A stretch of DNA of 18,466 bases from an uncultured Erysipelotrichaceae bacterium (GCA_900550005.1 URQL01000012.1:1-18466), one strand, 5' to 3'; shown: positions 7,855 to 15,480, numbered from the stretch's first letter. A program made the numbers and translations. Notes: a model not told the origin generated them from the letters alone.

Positions 7855-7870
7855 TGTGATATAATTCACT
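7855..7870. promoter_or_regulatory. Crp/Fnr-like palindrome over the -10
   Basis: TGTGATATAATTCACT matches the Crp/Fnr-type pattern TGTGA-N6-TCACA in nine of ten positions, with the -10 TATAAT as its centre. A second half-site TGTGATA starts exactly 18 bases upstream (7837-7843). Binding here should repress. The regulator is unknown and a chance overlap of an extended -10 with TCAC is possible. Confidence 0.35.
7857..7865 (+). promoter_or_regulatory. Extended -10 promoter of the SDR gene
   Basis: TGA followed by TATAAT (7860-7865) forms an extended -10 element. The -35 position (7837-7842, TGTGAT) is a weak match. A ribosome binding site AGGAGG (7872-7877) and the ATG at 7886 follow directly. 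Confidence 0.65.
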
Positions 7871-7885
7871 TAGGAGGATTAAATT

Positions 7886-8644
7886 ATGGGAAAATTAGAT
7901 AATAAAGTCGCAATTATTACTGGTGGTAATGCTGGTGTAGGAAAAGAAATGGCAAAATTATTTGCCAGTGAAGGGGCAAAAGTGGTTATTTCCGCAAGAC
8001 GTCAACAAGTCCTAGAAGAAGTAGCTAAAGAAATTGAAGCAGCAGGAGGAACAGTATTATGTGTACCTACAGATATCTCTTCAATTGATGATGTTAAAAA
8101 TTTAATTAATAAAACAGTTAAAACTTATGGTAAATTAGATATCTTAGTTAATAATGCAGGTGTCTTAGATAAAGGATTAAATGCTATTGATCGTATTGAT
8201 TATGATGATTTAAACAGAGTTATTGATATTAACCAAAAAGGGACAATGTATTGTATGTCTGAAGCATTAAAAGTGATGACAAGTGGTGCTTCTATTGTTA
8301 ATATTTCAAGTGTCGCTGGTCAATATGGAGCTGGTGGTGCAGTTTATGTATCAACTAAAGTAGCTATTATTGGCGTAACAAAACATGCTGCAATGCGTTT
8401 TGCTAAAGACAAAATCCGTTGTAATGTTATTTGTCCAGGAAGTATCACAACAGATATGGCAGCAGGACTTACGCCAGAAACAATGGATTTAAATATGATG
8501 GGTGCTATGCGTGCACATAGTGACTTATCACTCCAACCATGTAGTCCATTAGATGTAGCAAAAATTGCTTTATTCTTAGCTAGTGATGATTCTGCTCCTA
8601 TTACAGGACAAGTTATCGTTAGTGATTATGGTGTAGATTTATAG
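7886..8644 (+). CDS. SDR family NAD(P)-dependent oxidoreductase
   Basis: A complete 252-residue classical short-chain dehydrogenase/reductase. It shows the Rossmann motif TGGNAGVG (12-19), the NNAG motif (89-92), the catalytic Ser/Tyr/Lys as S141, Y154 and K158, and the PG motif before the flexible substrate loop (ICPGSITTDMA). Two arginines after strand 2 (R38, R39) in place of an acidic residue suggest NADP(H) preference. The C-terminus ends in ITGQVIVSDYGVDL, where the usual second Gly of DGG is replaced. The substrate cannot be told from sequence: 3-oxoacyl-ACP reductase, sugar alcohol and hydroxysteroid dehydrogenases share this fold and these motifs. The gene stands alone with its own promoter and a terminator. 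AGGAGG eight bases before the ATG fixes the start. Gut bacteria use such enzymes on bile acids, but nothing here proves that. Confidence 0.88.
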   Translation: MGKLDNKVAIITGGNAGVGKEMAKLFASEGAKVVISARRQQVLEEVAKEIEAAGGTVLCVPTDISSIDDVKNLINKTVKTYGKLDILVNNAGVLDKGLNAIDRIDYDDLNRVIDINQKGTMYCMSEALKVMTSGASIVNISSVAGQYGAGGAVYVSTKVAIIGVTKHAAMRFAKDKIRCNVICPGSITTDMAAGLTPETMDLNMMGAMRAHSDLSLQPCSPLDVAKIALFLASDDSAPITGQVIVSDYGVDL

Positions 8645-8654
8645 TTGCTAGTGA

Positions 8655-8679
8655 GGTTTCCTATTAGGAAGCCTTTTTT
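8655..8679 (+). terminator. Terminator of the SDR gene
   Basis: GGTTTCCT (8655-8662), loop ATT, AGGAAGCC (8666-8673) with one T-G pair, then six T. Confidence 0.85.
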
Positions 8680-8715
8680 AATACTTAATTAGTGAAAAAA
8701 ATAGAGGAAATAAAA

Positions 8716-8745
8716 AAGAGATTTCATTTTAGAGTGAAATCTCTT
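8716..8745 (-). terminator. Terminator of the tgt-queA-queH operon
   Basis: On the minus strand the arms are AAGAGATTTCA and TGAAATCTCTT (8735-8745 and 8716-8726), an 11-base stem with an 8-base loop, followed by a T run (A tract 8712-8717 on the + strand). The stop codon of queH (8729-8731) is inside the loop. Confidence 0.85.
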
Positions 8746-9391
8746 GATTGTTTTCTTGAACTTTTCTTTTTTCTCTTTCAAGCATATCTTCATAAGAATA
8801 AAGGCATCCACAGTAGTTTTGGCGGTATAGATTATATTTAGCTGCCTCAGCTACTGATTTTTTATAACCATCATTCTTTTTGAAATCGGCATATAAGAAT
8901 TTTGTTTTTGTTTGGTCTTTTCTTTCACCGATTTCATTGATCCATTGACTGTTTTTATGAGGAGAAACGCTAAGTACGGTTGTCCAATAATCAAAGTTAT
9001 TTTTTCTAGCATAGTCGTAAGCTTTAGCCATTCGTAAGTTATAGCAAAGTTTACATCTTAGTCCACCTTCTTTTTCATCTTTTAAAGGCATTAGGTGATT
9101 TAAGTATTCTAGAGGTTTATATGGATCTTCAATAACTTGAATCGTAGTTTGGTTATCTTGATTGAATCTTTCTACAAAATCGCAAAGTTCGTTGTAGCGA
9201 CGATCGTATTCTGTATCCGGATAAATATTTGAATTTGAATAGTAGATTGTAATATTAAAGTGAGTGCAGAGTTCTTTTAAAACATTAGAACTACATGGCC
9301 CACAACATACATGAAGTAATAAAGAAGGTGTTGTACCTTCTATTTTTTTAAGTTCTTCTTTTAATAATAAATCAAAGTTACGTTTATTCAT
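8729..9391 (-). CDS. queH: Epoxyqueuosine reductase QueH
   Basis: A 220-residue member of the QueH (former DUF208) family, which performs the last step of queuosine synthesis: reduction of epoxyqueuosine in tRNA to queuosine. It replaces the unrelated cobalamin enzyme QueG. The Cys motifs are all present: HVCCGPCS (C29, C30, C33), CKLCYNLR (C113, C116) and QNYCGCLYS (C194, C196). They serve the 4Fe-4S cluster and redox chemistry of this family. The open frame could extend eight codons further 5', but the ATG at 9391-9389 is the expected start: it gives the family N-terminus. It overlaps the end of queA by eight bases (ATGAATAA), which suggests translational coupling, as no clear ribosome binding site is visible. 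It is the last gene of the tgt-queA-queH operon and its stop lies in the terminator loop. Confidence 0.93.
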   Translation of the reverse strand: MNKRNFDLLLKEELKKIEGTTPSLLLHVCCGPCSSNVLKELCTHFNITIYYSNSNIYPDTEYDRRYNELCDFVERFNQDNQTTIQVIEDPYKPLEYLNHLMPLKDEKEGGLRCKLCYNLRMAKAYDYARKNNFDYWTTVLSVSPHKNSQWINEIGERKDQTKTKFLYADFKKNDGYKKSVAEAAKYNLYRQNYCGCLYSYEDMLEREKRKVQENNQEISL

Positions 9392-10424
9392 TATCAATAA
9401 ACATACTATCGCCAAATGAGAAGAAGCGATATTTTCTTTCTATTGCTTCATGGTAAGCTTTAAATATTAAATCTTTTCCTGCTAATGCACTAATTAACAT
9501 CAGCAATGTTGATTTAGGTAAGTGAAAGTTTGTAATTAATGCATCAATGGCTTTATATTGATAACCAGGGTAAATGAAAATGTCTGTATTTTCATTTGTT
9601 TCTTTAAAACATCCGTATTTTGTGAAGTTTGATTCAAGTACACGAGTAGAAGTTGTTCCAACACTAATGATACGTTGATGATTTGCTTTAGCTTGGTTTA
9701 AGATATCTGCAGCTTCCTTAGATACCATATAAAATTCGCTATGCATATGATGTTCGAATACATTTTCTACTTTAACTGGTCTAAATGTACCAAGTCCAAC
9801 GTGTAATGTTACATCTACGATTTGTACACCTTTGGCTTTGATTTTTTCGATGATTTCATCAGTAAAGTGTAGACCTGCAGTAGGGGCTGCAGCACTTCCT
9901 TCAATTTTAGCGTAAACAGTTTGATAACGATCTGGATCTTTTAATTTTTCTTTAATGTAAGGTGGTAAAGGCATTGTTCCTAATTGATCTAAGATTTCAT
10001 AGAAAATTCCTGTATAAATCATTTCAAATACACGGATACCTTCATCTTTGATTTCAATACATTTTGCTTTTAAACGACCGTCACCAAAAGTAATGATAGT
10101 TCCCATTTTAACGATACGGGCATTTCCAACTAAGCATTCCCATGTATTGTTTTTAAGTTCTTTTAATAGTAACACTTCAACATGTCCATTTGTTTCTTCT
10201 TTAGTTCCAAAAAGACGTGCTGGAATGACTTTAGTGTTATTTCTTACTAAAATATCGCCTTCATGTAAGTAATCAACAATATCATAAAAATGACGATGAT
10301 CGATTTCACCTGTATTTTTATGTAAGACAAGGAGTTTAGAAGTATCTCTTTTGTCTAAAGGTGTTTGTGCAATTAATTCTTCTGGTAAGTCAAAATCAAA
10401 ATCACTAAGTTTAAGTTCTTCCAT
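9384..10424 (-). CDS. queA: tRNA ribosyltransferase-isomerase QueA
   Basis: A 346-residue QueA, of normal length. It transfers and isomerises the ribose of S-adenosylmethionine onto 7-aminomethyl-7-deazaguanine (preQ1) in tRNA, giving epoxyqueuosine. Family stretches seen include FDFDLPEELIAQTPLDKRD at the N-terminus, VRNNTKVIPARLFG, EGSAAAPTAGLHF in the middle, THHVGLGTFRPV-like (here TLHVGLGTFRPV) and ALITNFHLPKSTLLMLISA near the C-terminus. The open frame reaches 11 codons further upstream, but ATG 10424-10422 gives the usual MEELKLSDFDF start, follows AAAGGG at proper spacing and begins one base after the tgt stop. It is the middle gene of the operon; its stop overlaps the queH start. Confidence 0.96.
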   Translation of the reverse strand: MEELKLSDFDFDLPEELIAQTPLDKRDTSKLLVLHKNTGEIDHRHFYDIVDYLHEGDILVRNNTKVIPARLFGTKEETNGHVEVLLLKELKNNTWECLVGNARIVKMGTIITFGDGRLKAKCIEIKDEGIRVFEMIYTGIFYEILDQLGTMPLPPYIKEKLKDPDRYQTVYAKIEGSAAAPTAGLHFTDEIIEKIKAKGVQIVDVTLHVGLGTFRPVKVENVFEHHMHSEFYMVSKEAADILNQAKANHQRIISVGTTSTRVLESNFTKYGCFKETNENTDIFIYPGYQYKAIDALITNFHLPKSTLLMLISALAGKDLIFKAYHEAIERKYRFFSFGDSMFIDNE

Positions 10425-10425
10425 A

Positions 10426-11562
10426 TTAAAATGCCCTTTCGTATACATCTCTACCATAACGTTCTAAGAATTCTTCTTTGAAATCAGCTAGACGATCATT
10501 TTTAATTGCTTCACGAATGTCTTCACTAAGTTTTAATAAGAAACGTACATTATGGATCGATAATAAGTTTTTACCGAATAATTCTTCTGATTTGTGTAGG
10601 TGTCTTAGATAAGCTTTTGTATAATTTTTACATGTATAACAATCACAATCTTCATCCAATGGGGTAAAATCATATTTATATTTTTCATTATTAATATTGA
10701 CTCTTCCATGACTTGTCATTAAGGCACCATGTCTTGCGACACGAGTAGGTAATACGCAATCAAACATATCCACTCCACGCATTGCGCCTTCAATTAAGTC
10801 AATTGGGTTTCCTACTCCCATTAAGTAACGTGGTTTATCTTCAGGTAACCATTGAATTGCATCATCAATCATTTTATACATGACTTCTTTAGGTTCTCCT
10901 ACACTTGTTCCACCGATCGAATAACCTGGGAAATCCATTTTCACAAGTTCTTTTGCACACATTTCTCTTAAATCAGAATATTCTCCACCTTGAACGATAC
11001 CAAATAGAGCTTGATCGTTTTTTCTTGCATGAGCATCTTGACCACGTTTAGCCCAACGTAAAGTTCTTTCTACACTTTTTTTCATGTAGTCATAAGTACA
11101 AGGATAAGGAGCACATTCATCAAATGACATGATAATGTCTGCACCTAATTTGTTTTGAATATCAATGGCTTTTTCTGGTGATAAGAAAAGTTTTTTACCA
11201 TCAATAATACTTTTAAAAGTAACGCCTTCTTCTTCAATTTTTCTTGTTTTACCTAATGAGAAAACTTGAAATCCACCACTATCTGTTAGAATAGGACGAT
11301 CATAATTCATAAATTTATGAAGTCCTCCTGCTTTTTCTACTACATCTTCTCCTGGTCTTAACCATAAATGATACGTATTTGAAAGAATAACACCACTGTT
11401 CATTTCTTTTAATTGTTCAGGTGAAATTCCTTTCACGGTTGCTAAAGTTCCAACAGGCATAAACATCGGTGTTTCCACATCTCCATGAGGAGTGTGTAAA
11501 ATACCATAACGTGCACCTGTTTGTTTACATACATGTTTTAATTCATACCAAAAATTGTCCAT
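10426..11562 (-). CDS. tgt: Queuine/preQ1 tRNA-ribosyltransferase Tgt
   Basis: A complete 378-residue tRNA-guanine transglycosylase. It swaps guanine-34 in the wobble position of Tyr, His, Asn and Asp tRNAs for a 7-deazaguanine. Catalytic Asp residues are D94 (in LTDSGGFQ) and D268 (nucleophile, in VDMFDCVLPTR). The zinc ligands are C306, C308, C311 and H337 (CxCx2Cx25H). The base pocket has D148-E149-C150 and V221 (in GGTSVGEP). These match the Cys and Val of bacterial preQ1-specific enzymes, where queuine-specific eukaryotic enzymes have Val and Gly. The usual Leu-Ala before that Val is Thr-Ser here. So preQ1 is the likely substrate, with queuine not excluded. GGAGTG lies seven bases before the ATG. 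It is the first gene of the tgt-queA-queH operon and is separated from msrA by a terminator; no preQ1 riboswitch is visible in its short leader. Confidence 0.96.
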   Translation of the reverse strand: MDNFWYELKHVCKQTGARYGILHTPHGDVETPMFMPVGTLATVKGISPEQLKEMNSGVILSNTYHLWLRPGEDVVEKAGGLHKFMNYDRPILTDSGGFQVFSLGKTRKIEEEGVTFKSIIDGKKLFLSPEKAIDIQNKLGADIIMSFDECAPYPCTYDYMKKSVERTLRWAKRGQDAHARKNDQALFGIVQGGEYSDLREMCAKELVKMDFPGYSIGGTSVGEPKEVMYKMIDDAIQWLPEDKPRYLMGVGNPIDLIEGAMRGVDMFDCVLPTRVARHGALMTSHGRVNINNEKYKYDFTPLDEDCDCYTCKNYTKAYLRHLHKSEELFGKNLLSIHNVRFLLKLSEDIREAIKNDRLADFKEEFLERYGRDVYERAF

Positions 11563-11615
11563 TTTATCACTCCAATTCCGTTTTACAGTTTAACATAAAA
11601 CCTTATAAAATGATA

Positions 11616-11640
11616 TAAAAAAAGATGGATTGACCACCTT
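11616..11640 (-). terminator. Terminator of msrA
   Basis: On the minus strand AAGGTGG, loop TCAAT, CCATCTT (one G-U pair) is followed by a T run (A tract 11616-11623 on the + strand). The msrA stop (11639-11641) overlaps the stem. It separates msrA from the tgt operon. Confidence 0.7.
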
Positions 11641-12133
11641 ATTTATCATTTAGATGAAAGAAACATCCATCAATATGGCAATAGCCATCAGGATTTTTTT
11701 CTAAATATTTTTGATGATATTCTTCAGCTAAATAGAAATTATGCATTGCTTTTACTTCAACTACAATTGGTTGATCGTAATCTTTTTGTTTATTTGCTAT
11801 AAAATCTTGAATGATTGGATATTCATTTAAATCTGTATAGTAAATACCTGTACGATAAGAAATTCCTTCATCTTCTCCTTGTTTATTTAAGCTTGTAGGA
11901 TCAATAACTACAAATAAGGCTTCTAATAAATCAGTAAGAGAAATTTTTGTTTCATCATAATCAATTTTTAAAGTTTCTGCGTGTCCACTTTTTTGTGATT
12001 TCACTTCTTCATAAGTTGGATTAGCAGTGTGTCCATTGGCATAACCAACAACGGTATTGATTACACCGTCAAATTGATCAAAATATTTTTGCATTCCCCA
12101 AAAGCATCCTCCGGCAAGATAAATTGTATTCAT
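11639..12133 (-). CDS. msrA: Peptide-methionine (S)-S-oxide reductase MsrA
   Basis: A complete 164-residue MsrA, which repairs oxidised methionine (S-sulfoxide) in proteins and free methionine. The active-site motif GCFWG carries the nucleophilic Cys at C10, very close to the N-terminus as in the shorter MsrA forms. Other family motifs are GYANGHTANPTYEEV, SGHAETLKIDYD, DPTSLNKQGEDEGISYRTGIYY (in family form) and AEEYHQKYLEKNPDGYCHI. C152 or C157 near the C-terminus could act as resolving Cys. There is no fused MsrB domain and no msrB gene in the window. GGAGG lies eight bases upstream of the ATG. It is a single gene, divergent from mscL, with a plausible promoter and its own terminator. Confidence 0.96.
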   Translation of the reverse strand: MNTIYLAGGCFWGMQKYFDQFDGVINTVVGYANGHTANPTYEEVKSQKSGHAETLKIDYDETKISLTDLLEALFVVIDPTSLNKQGEDEGISYRTGIYYTDLNEYPIIQDFIANKQKDYDQPIVVEVKAMHNFYLAEEYHQKYLEKNPDGYCHIDGCFFHLNDK

Positions 12134-12154
12134 TTTATCGCCTCCTTTTTATGT

Positions 12155-12184
12155 AGTATACCATTTTTTTATTAAAAAGTTTAA
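12155..12184 (-). promoter_or_regulatory. Promoter of msrA
   Basis: On the minus strand TTAAAC (12184-12179), an 18-base spacer, then TATACT (12160-12155), about 20 bases before the msrA start. The -10 is good; the -35 is weak. Confidence 0.45.
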
Positions 12185-12241
12185 TTTTCTTTAAAAAAGT
12201 ATAAAAATAGAATAAAATAATGATGAAAAGGGGTTGAAATC

Positions 12242-12640
12242 ATGAAAAAATTCTTAGAAGAATTTAAACAATTTGCCATGAGAGGAAACGTATTAGATAT
12301 GGCAGTTGGGGTGGTTATGGGGAGTGCATTTACAGCTATTGTTAATTCATTAGTAGCAGATATCTTTACACCAATTATTTCTGCTCTTACAGGAAGTACA
12401 AACTTTGAAAATCTAAAAATCACAATTGCTGATGCAACCATTAATTATGGTAACTTTTTAAATGCCATCATTAGTTTCTTAATTGTGGCTTTTAGTATCT
12501 TTTGTATGCTTAAAGTCATTAATAAAATTATGAGTCAACGCAAAGTAGAAGAAGAACAAGAAGAGGAAGAAAAAGTATCTAAAGAAGAATTATTACTTAC
12601 AGAAATTAGAGATTTACTTAAAGAAAATGCTGCAAAATAG
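12242..12640 (+). CDS. mscL: Large-conductance mechanosensitive channel MscL
   Basis: A complete 132-residue MscL, the membrane channel that opens under strong membrane tension and releases solutes during hypo-osmotic shock. The amphipathic N-terminal helix MKKFLEEFKQFAMRGNVLDMAVGVVMG leads into the first membrane helix (about 15-45, with the family's tightly packed Gly/Ala pore lining). A short external loop follows (about 46-68), then the second membrane helix (about 70-93) and a C-terminal helix with a strongly acidic stretch (EEEQEEEE, about 103-110) that should form the cytoplasmic bundle. AAGGGG lies eight bases before the ATG. The gene is monocistronic and divergent from msrA across 108 bases, which hold no well-formed mscL promoter but TAAAAT (12213-12218) is a possible -10. 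An overlapping minus-strand open frame in this place is a shadow. Confidence 0.97.
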   Translation: MKKFLEEFKQFAMRGNVLDMAVGVVMGSAFTAIVNSLVADIFTPIISALTGSTNFENLKITIADATINYGNFLNAIISFLIVAFSIFCMLKVINKIMSQRKVEEEQEEEEKVSKEELLLTEIRDLLKENAAK

Positions 12641-12683
12641 TTGTGTTTTTTTGAGCTTTATATTAGTCTTATTTATTTCATAG

Positions 12684-12692
12684 TGATATAAT
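12684..12692 (+). promoter_or_regulatory. Extended -10 promoter of the esterase gene
   Basis: TGA followed by TATAAT (12687-12692). Transcription would start near 12699, downstream of the ATG at 12698. This rules out that ATG as start and supports ATG 12716 with its ribosome binding site GAAGGA (12704-12709). Confidence 0.7.
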
Positions 12693-12715
12693 AATAGATG
12701 AAAGAAGGAATAGGT

Positions 12716-14035
12716 ATGGCATTAATTGAAGCAAAAACAAAATTAGGGACATTTGTTGGAATAGAAGATGATCATCCTCAATATACGGTATTTAAAGGTG
12801 TGCCTTATGCTAAAGCTCCAGTCGGAGATTTGCGTTGGCAAAAACCTCAACCTTTAGAACCTTTTAAAGGTAAATATATTGCGGATACTTTTGGACCAAT
12901 CAGTTGTCAATCTAGGCATGAAATTGGTTCATTCTATCAAAAAGAATTTTTTGATCATCAAGAAGCAATGTCTGAAGATTGTTTATATTTAAATATTTGG
13001 ACACCAGCTAAAACAAATACAAATCATTTACCAGTCTTATTATGGATCCATGGTGGTGCTTTTACAGGTGGCTATGGTCATGAAAAAGAATTTGATGGAG
13101 AAGCCTTTTGTAAAAAAGGAGTTATTCTTGTAACGATCAATTATCGTTTAGGTATTTTAGGATTCTTATCTCATCCTTGGTTACAAAAAGAAGGTCAAAC
13201 AGGGAACTTTGGTATTTATGATCAAATTGCAGCTATTCAATTTGTTCATGATCATATCGAAGCTTTTGGTGGTGATCCTAATAACATTACCATTATGGGA
13301 CAATCCGCTGGAAGTCGTAGTGTACAAATTATTTGTTCAACAGATAAAACAAAAGGATTATTCTCTAAAGCAATTATGCAAAGTGCAGCCGGTACACAAA
13401 GTATTTGTCAAGAATTAACACAAGAAAAACAAAGTGCAATTGTTGAAAAGATGGTTGCTGATTTAGGATATACGTCATTAGAAGAATTAAAAGCAACACC
13501 TTATAAAGTATTGATCCATGATTTTTATGACTATATGAATGAACATAAATTAAATCCAATTGAAGTTTTAGGACCAAATATCGATGGGGATTTACTTACA
13601 AAAAGTTGTGATGAACTTCTAGAAGAAGGTAAATTCCATGATATTCCTTATATGATTGGTTCAACGAAAGATGAATTATTTTCTAAGGATATTGCATTAA
13701 AAATTGCCGCGTCTACTTATGGCTTTGCATATTTACAAAGTTATTTACACACTCAACCGGTTTATGTTTACTATTTTGAAAAAGATTTACCTGGAGATGA
13801 TTCTGGTGCATTCCATTCAGGTGAACTTTGGTATGAATTTGGTACATTAAAAAGAGCTTGGCGACCATTTGATCAAAAAGATGAAATTTTATCTAATAAA
13901 ATGGTAACGTATTGGAGTGAATTTATTAAAAAAGGAGATCCAAATCATTTAGATTTACCAGCTTGGCCTAGATGGAGTGAAATGGATAAAAATGTTTTAG
14001 TTTTAAATGATGAAATTAAATTGAAACAAGATTAG
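12716..14035 (+). CDS. Short type-B carboxylesterase
   Basis: A 439-residue alpha/beta-hydrolase of the carboxylesterase type B family (para-nitrobenzyl esterase and cholinesterase relatives), cytoplasmic with no signal peptide. Family motifs are FKGVPYAKAPVGDLRW (26-41), EDCLYLNIWTP (87-97), the oxyanion-hole HGGAF (112-116) and the nucleophile motif GQSAG with S197. The likely triad partners are E320 (in GSTKDE) and H367 (in GAFHSGELWYEFG). The Glu-His distance is 47 residues, much less than the roughly 90 of Bacillus pNB esterase. The protein is also shorter than the usual 480-550, so the lid/regulatory region between them is reduced. This shorter form seems typical of a bacterial subgroup rather than damage, as all motifs remain. 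The natural substrate is unknown. ATG 12716 was chosen because of the promoter and ribosome binding site positions; an ATG six codons upstream lies too close to the -10. Confidence 0.88.
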   Translation: MALIEAKTKLGTFVGIEDDHPQYTVFKGVPYAKAPVGDLRWQKPQPLEPFKGKYIADTFGPISCQSRHEIGSFYQKEFFDHQEAMSEDCLYLNIWTPAKTNTNHLPVLLWIHGGAFTGGYGHEKEFDGEAFCKKGVILVTINYRLGILGFLSHPWLQKEGQTGNFGIYDQIAAIQFVHDHIEAFGGDPNNITIMGQSAGSRSVQIICSTDKTKGLFSKAIMQSAAGTQSICQELTQEKQSAIVEKMVADLGYTSLEELKATPYKVLIHDFYDYMNEHKLNPIEVLGPNIDGDLLTKSCDELLEEGKFHDIPYMIGSTKDELFSKDIALKIAASTYGFAYLQSYLHTQPVYVYYFEKDLPGDDSGAFHSGELWYEFGTLKRAWRPFDQKDEILSNKMVTYWSEFIKKGDPNHLDLPAWPRWSEMDKNVLVLNDEIKLKQD

Positions 14036-14064
14036 ATTCAAACATTTGTTTGAATCTTTTTTTT
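14035..14064 (+). terminator. Terminator of the esterase gene
   Basis: GATTCAAAC (14035-14043), loop ATTT, GTTTGAATC (14048-14056), then eight T. The last base of the stop codon is the first base of the stem. Confidence 0.92.
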
Positions 14065-14093
14065 ATTGACTATACTTCAAACAAGGAGGGCCT

Positions 14094-15470
14094 ATGAAAA
14101 AATCATACTATCAACAAAAGACAAAATTACCCAAATATCCAACTATTGATCAAAATCAAGAAGTCGATATTTTAATCATTGGTGGAGGACTTACTGGATT
14201 AGAATGTGCTTATGATTTAAAATCTTTACCTTACTCTATTCTACTTGTGGAAAGAGATGAAATAATGTCTCATAGTTCAGGACATATGACTGGAAAATTG
14301 TCTTATTTTCATCCTAAAACTATGGCTGCTTTGCTTCAAAACTTTGGAGAGAAAACGGCATTACTTTATTTTAAAGCAAATATCGAAGCTTATAAAAAGA
14401 TATTAGAAATGATTAAAGATGAACATATTGATTGTGATTTACAAATTAATACTCACTATTTTTATTCCATTCATGAAATAGATCGGTTAAAACAAGTTTA
14501 TGAATTATTAAAGGATAAAAAACATATTCATTATATGAATAATCAAATTTCACTTTATCCTTTGGCTACGTATGATCCTGTTTTATTTTCTAAAGGGCTA
14601 CTTCAATGTTTGAAAAATGTGAAAATTTATGAACATAGCTTGGCTACTTATCATAAAAAACAAGATGGGTATCATTATGTAAAAGTCAATGGCTATTGGA
14701 TCAAGGCAAAATATTTGATCGTTGCTTCTCGTTACCCTGTTTTTCAAAGAGAAGGTCTTTACTTTTTAAAATTACAACAAACCCGCTTACCACTTTATAT
14801 GACTTCTTTAATTGATCGAAGAATTGTATTATTAGAGGACAAACAAGTTTATAGTCGTAAAAATGTAGATGGATATAATTTGCATGTTAGTGAAGATGAA
14901 CTTCGTTTAGGACAAGAAATTATGATGAGTTGGTATAATCAAGATACTTATAGTCATGATGGGTTACCGCTGATTGGTTATTATACAAAAAAAGATTCAA
15001 CTTATTTTGTTGCAACAGGATTTAATAAATGGGGTTCAACTTTATCTAAAGTAAGTAGTTTATTAATCAAAGACTTAATTGAAGAAAAAGATAATCATTA
15101 TCAAGAACTATTTGATCCACATCGTATTACTCTAAAAGCATCCTTTCCTTCTTTTATGAAGCTTACCGGTAAAACTTTAAAGGGAGAAATTTATGATCGA
15201 CTATTTTTGGATACCAACAAAAAAAGTTTAGCTGACGAAGAAGGAACAATATGTACTTTAAATGATCAAATGATTGCTGTGTATAAAGAAAATGGACATT
15301 ATTATGGGTATGTTCCTGTATGTACACACTTAGGATGTATTTTGCATTATAATGAAAAAGAACATACGTTTGTATGTCCTTGTCATGGATCGGTATTTAA
15401 TGCTCATGGTCAAGTCGAAGAAGGACCTGCTTTATATGACTTAGAAAAGGTAAAAAGAAAAGAGGTATAA
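14094..15470 (+). CDS. FAD-dependent oxidoreductase with C-terminal Rieske domain
   Basis: A 458-residue two-domain enzyme resembling Bacillus subtilis YhfW. The N-terminal DAO/GlpO-type flavin domain has the dinucleotide motif DILIIGGGLTGLECAYDL (25-42), the acidic residue E53 for the FAD ribose and a second FAD-side motif FVATGFNKWG near residue 306. The C-terminal Rieske domain has C410-x-H412 and C428-x2-H431 as ligands of a 2Fe-2S cluster. C415 and C430 (CTHLGC, CPCHGS) are placed as the disulfide pair of high-potential Rieske proteins. There is no Tat signal or membrane segment, so it acts in the cytoplasm. It presumably moves electrons between the flavin and the cluster; the substrate is unknown. 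The length is below the roughly 500 typical of the family. AAGGAGGG lies just before the ATG. It appears to be transcribed alone: TATACT (14071-14076) is a possible -10. Confidence 0.85.
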   Translation: MKKSYYQQKTKLPKYPTIDQNQEVDILIIGGGLTGLECAYDLKSLPYSILLVERDEIMSHSSGHMTGKLSYFHPKTMAALLQNFGEKTALLYFKANIEAYKKILEMIKDEHIDCDLQINTHYFYSIHEIDRLKQVYELLKDKKHIHYMNNQISLYPLATYDPVLFSKGLLQCLKNVKIYEHSLATYHKKQDGYHYVKVNGYWIKAKYLIVASRYPVFQREGLYFLKLQQTRLPLYMTSLIDRRIVLLEDKQVYSRKNVDGYNLHVSEDELRLGQEIMMSWYNQDTYSHDGLPLIGYYTKKDSTYFVATGFNKWGSTLSKVSSLLIKDLIEEKDNHYQELFDPHRITLKASFPSFMKLTGKTLKGEIYDRLFLDTNKKSLADEEGTICTLNDQMIAVYKENGHYYGYVPVCTHLGCILHYNEKEHTFVCPCHGSVFNAHGQVEEGPALYDLEKVKRKEV

Positions 15471-15480
15471 CTACCTCTTT
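15459..15480 (+). terminator. Probable weak terminator after the FAD/Rieske gene
   Basis: AAAGAGGTA (15459-15467), loop TAAC, TACCTCTTT (15472-15480), followed by an imperfect T-rich stretch rather than a clean T run. The stop codon (15468-15470) lies in the loop. Confidence 0.55.

Noticed and set aside
11563..11640. preQ1 riboswitch before tgt
   Set aside because: The leader is short, contains the msrA terminator, and shows no preQ1 aptamer-like hairpin with a C-rich loop and A-rich tail.
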